A DNA stretch of 64,000 nucleotides from Galaxea fascicularis (taxonomy: Eukaryota; Cnidaria; Anthozoa; Scleractinia; Euphylliidae), in contig OX419347.1 in NCBI GenBank assembly GCA_948470475.1, positions 15,061,675 through 15,125,674 of the forward strand, given 5' to 3'. The first letter of the stretch is position 1. The number at the start of each line of letters is the position of its first letter. The translations under genes were made by a program, and so were the position numbers. Below are positions 56,701-64,000 of this stretch, in pieces. The notes beneath the pieces are model-generated. The model worked only from the letters and a program-made list of their open reading frames with translations, ran no database searches and was not told where the DNA came from.

Positions 56701-57619
56701 CTTCCTACTCTAATTGATCAGTGTGTGGGTTTTTTTTTGTACCTCCCCTTTCAGGTTTTACATGTGTAGGTGTCAAGGAGACAAGACCAACAGCTTAACG
56801 TCACTGCCCAATGACAATCATTTGAACTGAGGAAAGATGTTAAGCACACAGTCAGTCTGATCTTAACGATTGCTTTGCAGTCCAGTTTGGGACTTGAGCA
56901 CGTGACCTTCCACTCAACAGTGGTGGGCAAATTGCCGGTGGCAGTTTTTAAAGTTAATTAGGCACATTTGAAGGAGCAACTACAGAATACAGGGCCACTG
57001 TAGTCCACCTTCGTTTACAGGTGTTGGAGGCTTTTGTAGAACGAAACATATAACAATGGGCACTATTGTTATGCAATGGTAGTGTAAATAAGTGGCCCTG
57101 TATTCTGTAGTTTAGTTTTTGTCACATCCAAAAATACCAGAATTATGCTTACATTTAAGACCTATTTAGCCCCAAAATGGTACAAAACAGCCTGCCAAAA
57201 ACCATTAAAAGTTGAAACAATAACACAATAAGATCTAATGTAGACATAAGCGGCATAGCACCACCTCTCATTGGGGTCTCTGTACACAAAATTTCAATTG
57301 TGATAGTGATCAGGGTCCGGTTGTTCGAAAGGCGATTATATTAAAAAATTACCAAGGAGTTTCTTTCTCGATTGCCAAATGTTGTTCAACGCTGATACTC
57401 TGCAAAATTTTACATCAGAGGAAACCAAATTATCCTGAAGACAAAAACAGCACAACAAACTTCCCCCCAAAAGTTAGAAGACTGAAACTAAAACTTATGC
57501 TAATCCTGGTTTAAGTTAATTACCTTTCAAACAACCGTGCTCAGGGACTAATAGCAAATCAAAGAACTAATGCTTATATTTTCGTCTCACCGTTGCGTTA
57601 GGTCTCTTCGTCTTTGCAT
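53718..57619 (-). CDS. RFX-like winged-helix / protein kinase fusion carried by the CACTA element
   Basis: Three exons: 57591-57619 (ATG at 57619), 55408-56375 and 53718-54013. Together they make 1,293 nt, exactly 430 codons plus stop, with phases 2 and 1 agreeing. Residues ~8-70 read LTQRLREHYKAGGATDKVPL, TAIREFLNSFGSK, CGITVKHAFPGLQRKRSNNK and WYYYGLQ: the RFX-type winged-helix plan (Y..Y, 'G..(V/I)...FPG...RR', YYGL). A Ser/Gln-rich linker follows. From ~155 there is a protein kinase: GEGTFGYCIEGSYKGVPAAF (glycine loop, Lys in AAFKIFK), Glu in VHAEADML, LHNDIKGNNVVL (catalytic loop; HRD Arg is Asn), LIDFGKA (DFG), HVSPEVSDG (APE-like) and DIYSFGHM. Active-site residues are complete, so an active serine/threonine or tyrosine-like kinase is expected. 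A DNA-binding kinase on a transposon is unusual. Confidence 0.8.
54043..54285 (+). repeat. Direct repeat copy B flanking the last kinase exon
   Basis: Second copy of the repeat described at 53371-53612, lying in the intron just 5' (in gene sense) of the last kinase exon. Confidence 0.8.
54286..55407 (-). other. Intron of the cargo kinase gene
   Basis: AT-rich, no exon or structured element recognised apart from short TATA-like runs near 55155. Confidence 0.5.
56376..56977 (-). other. First intron of the cargo kinase gene, left part
   Basis: No coding content. The right part of this intron holds the MITE at 56978-57113. Confidence 0.5.
56978..57113. mobile_element. MITE hairpin (AACTACAGAATACAGGGCCACT)
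   Basis: Ends AACTACAGAATACAGGGCC and GGCCCTGTATTCTGTAGTT are exact inverted copies; 136 bp, in the first intron of the cargo kinase gene. Confidence 0.85.
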
Positions 57620-57879
57620 TCTGAAATGATAATTCAACTTGAAATTGTCACTAAAAAGGCTGCTGTCCATATTTTACTTCCCCTCAAGTGTTGATTAACC
57701 GGAGAGCTCCAGATGAACATACAGAAACGACAGAAACGTATTGGAATATATGACTGAAGTGCTGCAGTGCATCCAAGAATTGCAAAGATTTTTTTTGGCG
57801 GATAAATTCGATTCCAGTCTTCACCGAGAACCTCGCTACTGTTTCATCATCAAGCTTCTGCCCATTCACACTGTAAATC

Positions 57880-58393
57880 ACTTTTTACAAGAACATTTAC
57901 ATTGATTCATTGAAACAGTTTCGTGTAAATTTTATTTACAGGATTTTTTTGATGCCCTATTTTCTGGAAACTTCATTTCCATTTTATTTACATGCTGTTC
58001 AAATTATACTTCCAGAAAGGACTTTTAAAAATCACTATTTACAGTACATTTACATGTTCCAGTGAAGCGCGAAAGTTTCATGTAAATCTAATTTACAGGA
58101 TTATGTCCACTTACATGTTATTTACAGGATATTTTGAAACCATTTACATGATTGAGATACTGTAAATCTGCTTGAAACAATTTACATGTTCTTTACATGT
58201 TCTTCGATTTTTCTACAAGAACATGACCCCGTAAATAACTATTAACCGAACATTTACATGATCCACTCTAAAATGTAAATTTTATTTTAAAAAACCTTAA
58301 CATGTAAATTATAATTTACAAAACATGTAAAGCCAGATTTACATTTTGGAAATTCGATTTACATGCGCATGTAAATTTTCAACTTTTCCAGTG
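57880..58393. repeat. Right subterminal region of the CACTA element
   Basis: More than twenty ATTTACA / TGTAAAT motifs in both orientations within about 510 bases (for example ATTTACAGGAT, TTTACATGTT, CATGTAAAT) leading to the terminal AAAATTTACATG. Unlike the left side there is no regular 43 bp period. Confidence 0.75.
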
Positions 58394-59046
58394 TTTTTGT
58401 TTCCAATTTCAATTTCGATTTGAAGTGATTTCTGAAGATGTTCTTCAGCCTTGTCATATTTACCAAGATAATGAAAGATAGTTCCTAGATTTCCGTAAGC
58501 TGATGCTTCACCTTCTTTGTCTCCATTTTCAATTCGAATTTGAAGTGATTTCTGAAGATATTGTTCAGCCTTGTCATATTTACTTAGAGAGAGAAATGCA
58601 GTTCCTAACTGTTCATAACATGAAACTTCTAATTCCTTGTCGCAACTTTCTGCTGTTAAGCGGAGTGCATTCATATAAAATTCTTTTGCTTTTTCAAATC
58701 TATTTTGCCACTGACACAGCCACCCCAATTTGAAGCTTAGTCTTCCCTCCGTGTACCTATCGTTGGCTTTACAAACTAAGACTAGGAACTCTGTGCCGCA
58801 TTCGATCGCACTTGTGTAGTCACTAATGAACTCGTACGCATGAAAAATTCCGCTATATACATATAGATGCAATTTTCTAACATAGCCATTTTCTTCTCCC
58901 ATGACGTTGTACATGTTGTTGATTATCAAGCACCATTCCTTGAATAGCTCAAACGCTTTAAAAATGCGACCAGTGTGGAGAAGGAAGAAGGGAACCAGCT
59001 TTCCAAAAATAAGAGCTTTTTTCACAAGATTCTCTATGGGGTCCAT
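58394..59046 (-). pseudogene. TTC28-like TPR-CHAT gene, copy 1, 5' portion
   Basis: ATG at 59046 (context CTGCCATGG) begins MDPIENLVKKALIFGKLVPF. It is followed by helical repeats and then clear TPRs ([40 protein letters not shown]). Reading continues a few codons into the CACTA element (NTGKVENLHAHVN) and stops at 58339. A 5' UTR intron is likely: an acceptor CCCTACAG lies 26 bases before the ATG and a donor GAG|GTAAGT at 59581-59576 on the minus strand. The remaining gene is at 40871-43334. Confidence 0.8.
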
Positions 59047-61262
59047 GGCAGTCTCTTCCTTTTTCCTGTAGGGACAAATTAAATATTTAATCGTATTTCA
59101 CCAAGAGAAATATATTAGGAATATTAATAATTGTAAGATTGTTACTTATCTTTTGAAGTGAAAATTTATGTTGGAGACTTTATTTGAATTCCAAGAAACT
59201 GAAAACAGTTTAACCTTCACCATGTCATGCATGCAATGTACACCATGATTTTATAAAATATTCGGGCGGAATTTATAAGGCAGTATTAGGTTGGCCTCTT
59301 TGTTGAATTTAGGTTTGAAGTTTTAAGAAATCTAGATGTAAGGTCTGTTAAAGTTGTCAGACAACTTTCTGAACGTCAAGACCTGCTTGTTGGAGAGCAG
59401 ATTTAACACTAATCTTCGATCAAAAATTAACCGCGACCGGGGTTTATATTTCGCCCCTGAATGAATACTTATTTTAACAATCAGTGAACGAAAACTGACG
59501 CCGGCTCAAAACTAAAGGATAAAATTCTTCTGATAAATGATCAAGTATTTTTTGTAGATGTTACGTTATAGAGAGACTTACCTCGCAGTTTTGACGAATT
59601 TACGTTTGTTCCAGATCACCACAAGATAGAATTACCGCCTTGACTTGCTTTTTAAGCCGCGATTTTTGCCTTGAAAAGTGAAAATCCGGCGGAACTTATA
59701 CCATACCGCGAAACCGAAAAGTATTACTAACGTGTTACAACTTAGATGCCGCAAGTACTACATTATAAAGATAAATAATTGTGACACGTAGACGGTTCAA
59801 GTATCGCATTGAAAACTGAAAATCTGAGATCTGCTCTCAAAGAAACTGAAATCAGTCAATATCGACAATTCACCTGATTATACAGTGTAAATAGTCAGTG
59901 GTAATGCGCATGCAGATTACCAAAGAAGGTGAAACACCAAAATAAAACAAACTCATAACAACAACACTTGATTCACATTTCGGTTACAAACTATTGGAAA
60001 ACTTATTAAATTTTTAGTAACTTTACAAACAGAATAATCGCTTACGATTTGAACTAAAACAAATATATGTTATATCGAGGGAAAAGTCCACCAGCTAGAC
60101 AACTGAGGGGTTTTCGTGCTAACAGCTAGTTCTTTGAAAGTAGTTTCGGAAGTACAGCTAGAACATCACAATAACTAGATATACATAAGATCGTAACTCA
60201 CACACGCTATAAAAAGAGAAAGCACATAGTGGCAAGAAAAGAAATCATTGAATAGTATGGCTTTTAATTAGTTTGTTTAACAAATTTGATGCTTTAGCTG
60301 AATCTATGGTTTACGAATTAGGCAGCTCACCCTGAAAGCAAAGGCCAAAAACGAAAATACAAGTTATCCGATCAGTCCTTGAAAGGCTGTGGGTATCCTT
60401 GTTTTCTAAGAGACTAAAATCAGTTTTATTTTTATTGAACTTTTAGCCGTAATAACAAACCACGAGTCAAAAAGTATTTCCATTTGTTTCGAAGGAGAGT
60501 GTTTATTTGAAATTCAATAGATTGCGTGAGAAGATATTACTGGAAAACTGGCTCCTGTTTTGTTTTTAAGTTCACATCTAAGACCTTTCCAAAGGTCGGT
60601 TTTCTCTGAATTCTACTGGAAAGCGATATAAAATTTGTAGACTGTTAAAAACCGAAGAGCTACCTCGTCGTGCTTTTCGACGTTCTTAAAAACGTTCTAC
60701 AGTAAATGCTCAGAAATTGTCGAATTAGTTAACTCAGGACTCTAACTGAAATTAGAGCTAATCGATAATGGTTTAAGTCGATGGAAAGTCGTAGACTAAA
60801 CTTGCCTTAGACTCGTATTTAATGTCTAGACATTCATATACCCATAAGTCCTACAACAAAACATTATTGTCACCAAAATTGTACTTAGTTACATACCCAG
60901 TCACTGCTAGTGCGGTGCGTTCACTTTTTCGCTGGGAATAGGGTGTGACTTGCCTCAATTCTACTTGCTTTAGAAACTGAACTGATCCAGGACTAGCTCT
61001 GCATGTAAACGTAACCAGCTGATCATATATTATGCAACGCTATGCACCATATATGGTATACACTTTGAGGCTAAGAAAATTGAAATTCAAATTGAACTCG
61101 TCACCTCTATTTGTAAAACAGTTGAATGTTCTGGGCCATTAAATGTGCTATTTTTGATCGATTAACTCAGCACATTTCTGGTTTTCTTATTACATTTTTT
61201 TCATTATAATGAGATTGTTTTAATTCTTCTCAATATCAAATATAAAGCTATTGTGCCTACCG
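59047..61262. other. Spacer between tandem TPR-CHAT genes
   Basis: Contains the presumed 5' UTR exon and promoter of copy 1 (near 59580-59700) and the 3' flank of copy 2. No other gene seen. Confidence 0.5.
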
Positions 61263-64000
61263 TTACTTTCTAAAATCAAACGTCACGTTGTCACCGATCA
61301 ACATGAAAGGCGCCCACTGTCTCACGTTTGAAAAGCCGTTACTTCTCATCCACGTCATGGTCTGGTGAAGAGATTCACTGGTACTGGTCCCACCAACAAG
61401 GTGCTCGTAGAAACGACTCATGAACTGCATTGTTGCTTCATCCTCTATAGCCCACAGGGCCACCAACACGGAACGTGCACCTGATCCTAAGAAGGCTCGA
61501 GCGATTCCAACAACTCCTTCTGATCTGATTTCTCCTTCAGCACTGTGACAGCAGCTAAGGATAACAAGTTTGGCTCTCAGACGAACTTTTGCAACTTCGG
61601 CCATTGTTAATAGGTAATGTTCTTCTTGTGGCGTACCGTTAAAAGGTCGTGGAGGAGCAAGAGCGATTTCCCCTCTTTCGGCGTCACCGTGTGCAGCAAA
61701 ATGGATCAGACTCATTGAATGAATGTCTCGTAGAACTGCCTCCTTTGTTGCCTGCTCTCCAATAAGAGGCTGGACTCCAAGTAGACGTCCAATCATCTTG
61801 GCTTCTTCTCTTGCACAAGGTAATGGAGAGAACCGACCTGGGTCTCCCTTGTAAATCACGTCACCAACCTGGGGATCACCGATAATCAATGCACCTGTCT
61901 GGCTATGATAATCTGCAGGACAGTCCTGAATGATCTTTAGAGTCCTCAGAGAAGGAGCAATGCGGATCCTGAAAGACTCGGATAAAAACTTCTCATTTTC
62001 ATCCTTTAGCGCTGCAAACGGCACTTTAAACACGGGACCCTCAGGCACAATGATGATCTCAGGTTGGTCGAGCAAATCGGCCACAGGATCAATGATCATT
62101 TCGTAACATTGGGTGAGGCTGGGTGATTCAGAACACTGCTCTTCGTTCTGCTCTATGGGACGAGAAGGTGTCAAGCAACCAGTATTTGAAGGAAGCAGTG
62201 ATCGATCCTCGCAGTGTCCTTGAGTTAGCAAAGGAGGAAAATTTCTCAAGGATATATCACCAAAAACTTCATCCGCATTTCTCGCTCCATTTGAACTAAA
62301 ACAGTCATTAACGTCTCTTCTTCGGAAAACTACCGGTTTGTTTGTCTTAATAATCCACAAAAACAATTGTTCACGCTGACAGGAGATGTAGAGACAAGCA
62401 GAAACAATTTCTTTTCCCAGCATCCTTTCAATGCCAACCCATGATTGAGGGTTAACTGATATTTCTTGTTCCACATTGTACTTAGTGGACATCATGTCTG
62501 CCAGGGCTCTTGCGCGTGCGAGCTCTGTGACGTGGAGTGCTTCGTAAAATTTTCCGTTAAATGACAACAATTCACTGAGCCATTTATACGGGAGAACGTG
62601 AACGTCTAAAGTAGAGATCTGAAAGTCATCATGGCCTTTTAATAGGGTTTGCAATTTCTCGGAATTTTCAATGCTTTTGACAAGACAAGATACACATTCT
62701 TCTGTGTTTCCGGTCGAGAGGAAAAGCAGCAAAGTAAGGCTTAGATGGCTTTGAAACTGCAGTTCAATGTCGCCTATCTCGCAAGCCAGAGAAAGAGCCT
62801 TCTCGTGATATACTTTGGCTTTGGAATACTCACCGAGACAATAATGGAGCCTTCCTATTCTTAGATTGCCTGCTGCCTCTCCACTCTTGTCTCCAATTTC
62901 AGTTGCGATTTGAAGTCCTTTCTGAAGAAATTCTTCAGCCTTGTCATATTTACCAAGATACTGAAAGACAGTTCCTAGCTCTCCGTAAATTCTTGCTTCA
63001 CAATTTTTGTCTCCAATTTCAATTGAGATTTGAAGTGATTTCTGAAGATATTCTTCAGCCTTGTCATATTTACCGACATGCTTAAAGAGAGCTCCCAGGT
63101 TACCGTAAGCTAATGCTTCACCGTTTTTGCTTCCAATTTCAATTTGGAGTTGAAGTCCTTTCTGAAGAAATTCCTCAGCCTTGTCATATTTACCAAGATA
63201 ATGAAAGACTTTTCCTAGATTTCCGTAAACTGATGCTTCACCATTTTTGTCTCCAATTTCAATTCGGATTTGAAGTGATTTCTGAAGATATTCTTCAGCT
63301 TTGTCATATTTACAGAGCTGCTCAAAGACAGCTCCTAGGTTTCCGTAAGCTGATGCTTCACCATTTTTGTCTCCAATTTCAATTCGGATTTGAAGTGATT
63401 TGTGAAGATATTCTTGAGCCTTGTGATATTTACCAAGATAATGAAAGATAGTTCCTAGATTTCCGTAAACTGATGCTTCACCTTTTTTGTCTCCAATTTC
63501 AATTTGGATTTGAAGTGATTTCTGAAGATATTCTTCAGCCTTGTCATATTTACCGAGCTGCTGAAAGACAGCTCCTAGGTTTCCGTAAGCTGATGCTTCA
63601 CCCTTTTTGTTTCCAATTTCAATTTCGATTTGAAGTGATTTCTGAAGATGTTCTTCAGCCTTGTGATATTTACCAAGATAATGAAAGACGTTTCCCAGAT
63701 TTCCATAAGCTGATGCTTCACCTTCTTTGTCTCCAATTTCAATTTGAATTTGAAGTGCTTTGTGAAGAAATTCTTCAGCCTTGTCATATTTACCAAGAAA
63801 AAGAAAGACCCTTCCTAGATTTCCGTAAGCTGATGCTTCACCTTCTTTGTCTCCATTTTCAATTTGAATTTGAAGTGATTTCTGAAGATATTGTTCAGCC
63901 TTGTCATATTTACTTAGAGAGAGAAATGCAATTCCTAACTTTTCATAACATAAAACTTCTAATTCCTTGTCGCAACTTTCTGCTGTTAAGCGGAGTGCAT
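61263..64000 (-). CDS. TTC28-like TPR-CHAT protein, copy 2 (5' end beyond the window)
   Basis: Continuous minus-strand frame from TAA at 61263 to the window edge. From 63960 to about 62880 there are nine 40-residue TPR units (A(Y/S)[28 protein letters not shown]), a linker with [19 protein letters not shown], then CHAT. The probable His-Cys dyad is intact ([21 protein letters not shown]). It differs from copy 1 at about 25 of the last 489 residues. The last window bases match copy 1 at 58630-58668, so the start codon should lie roughly 380 bases past 64000. TPRs bind partners; CHAT is a caspase-like protease fold. Substrates of metazoan members are unknown to me. Confidence 0.88.
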   Translation of the reverse strand, partial: ALRLTAESCDKELEVLCYEKLGIAFLSLSKYDKAEQYLQKSLQIQIENGDKEGEASAYGNLGRVFLFLGKYDKAEEFLHKALQIQIEIGDKEGEASAYGNLGNVFHYLGKYHKAEEHLQKSLQIEIEIGNKKGEASAYGNLGAVFQQLGKYDKAEEYLQKSLQIQIEIGDKKGEASVYGNLGTIFHYLGKYHKAQEYLHKSLQIRIEIGDKNGEASAYGNLGAVFEQLCKYDKAEEYLQKSLQIRIEIGDKNGEASVYGNLGKVFHYLGKYDKAEEFLQKGLQLQIEIGSKNGEALAYGNLGALFKHVGKYDKAEEYLQKSLQISIEIGDKNCEARIYGELGTVFQYLGKYDKAEEFLQKGLQIATEIGDKSGEAAGNLRIGRLHYCLGEYSKAKVYHEKALSLACEIGDIELQFQSHLSLTLLLFLSTGNTEECVSCLVKSIENSEKLQTLLKGHDDFQISTLDVHVLPYKWLSELLSFNGKFYEALHVTELARARALADMMSTKYNVEQEISVNPQSWVGIERMLGKEIVSACLYISCQREQLFLWIIKTNKPVVFRRRDVNDCFSSNGARNADEVFGDISLRNFPPLLTQGHCEDRSLLPSNTGCLTPSRPIEQNEEQCSESPSLTQCYEMIIDPVADLLDQPEIIIVPEGPVFKVPFAALKDENEKFLSESFRIRIAPSLRTLKIIQDCPADYHSQTGALIIGDPQVGDVIYKGDPGRFSPLPCAREEAKMIGRLLGVQPLIGEQATKEAVLRDIHSMSLIHFAAHGDAERGEIALAPPRPFNGTPQEEHYLLTMAEVAKVRLRAKLVILSCCHSAEGEIRSEGVVGIARAFLGSGARSVLVALWAIEDEATMQFMSRFYEHLVGGTSTSESLHQTMTWMRSNGFSNVRQWAPFMLIGDNVTFDFRK

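Larger units (their letters stand above)
43335..58393. mobile_element. 15 kb CACTA (EnSpm/CMC)-type DNA transposon with cargo genes
   Basis: Plus-strand ends are CACTGGAAAAATTGAAAATT... and ...AATTTTCAACTTTTCCAGTG: terminal inverted repeats of about 25 bp with one mismatch. The flanking TTT (43332-43334 and 58394-58396) is a 3 bp target duplication. CACT(A/G) ends plus a 3 bp duplication define the CACTA superfamily. Removing the element and one TTT gives exactly the sequence at 63594-63640 in the sister TPR-CHAT gene (ACCCTTTTTGTTTCC), so the insertion and its borders are well supported. Both subterminal regions are packed with TGTAAAT/ATTTACA motifs, as expected of transposase binding sites. 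Cargo: a three-exon RFX-like/kinase gene (-), a ten-exon unknown gene (-) and a possible transposase N-terminus (+). No DDE-type transposase core was seen, so it is probably non-autonomous. Confidence 0.85.

Noticed and set aside
57684..57881. Minus-strand frame beginning IYSVNGQKLDDETVARFSV upstream of the kinase start
   Set aside because: It looks somewhat protein-like but has no recognised family, no supported splice link to the kinase exon and adjoins the subterminal repeats; evidence is too thin to annotate.

Overview
The window is animal nuclear DNA, most likely from a stony coral or close anthozoan relative. Genes are split into short exons with GT/AG introns, non-coding space is filled with MITEs, SINE-like and palindromic elements, and the protein families point to Cnidaria: TPR-CHAT (TTC28-like) tandem genes, a fibrinogen/thrombospondin/discoidin mosaic protein, P2X7-like transposon ORFs and an aerolysin-type pore-forming protein. 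Species cannot be decided from sequence alone.

Layout: (1) 914-1259 (+) is the last exon of a retinol-dehydrogenase/17beta-HSD-like SDR. (2) About 3.4-39.2 kb (+) is one large gene of at least 36 visible exons. It encodes a secreted ADAM-like metalloprotease: prodomain, zinc protease with Met-turn, disintegrin, a block holding a split discoidin (F5/8C) domain and a beta-trefoil-like cysteine module, ADAM cysteine-rich region, EGF, thrombospondin type 1 (TSP1), three fibrinogen-like (FReD) domains, a second TSP1 and a terminal cysteine module. All splice phases I could test agree; one exon of the catalytic N-terminus and the signal-peptide exon were not found. Its introns carry a 7.3 kb region bounded by ~300 bp inverted repeats that holds an intronless, oppositely oriented aerolysin-like gene and a LINE fragment, a 1.2 kb TTAA-flanked element with P2X7-like ORFs, and a 3.5 kb palindromic TTAA-flanked element. 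(3) 40.9-64 kb (-) holds two tandem TTC28-like TPR-CHAT genes. The downstream copy (61.3-64 kb) runs off the window. The other copy is cut in its TPR array by a 15,059 bp CACTA/EnSpm-type element (43335-58393; CACTG termini, TTT duplication), whose empty site is preserved in the sister copy.

The CACTA element has dense subterminal repeats (a 43 bp satellite rich in TGTAAAT) and carries cargo: a complete three-exon gene for a 430-residue protein joining an RFX-like winged-helix DNA-binding domain to a protein kinase, a ten-exon gene for an unrecognised charged protein, and an ORF resembling the zinc-binding N-terminus of CACTA transposases. No full transposase was found. This cargo and the permuted discoidin block of the ADAM gene are the most unusual items here.
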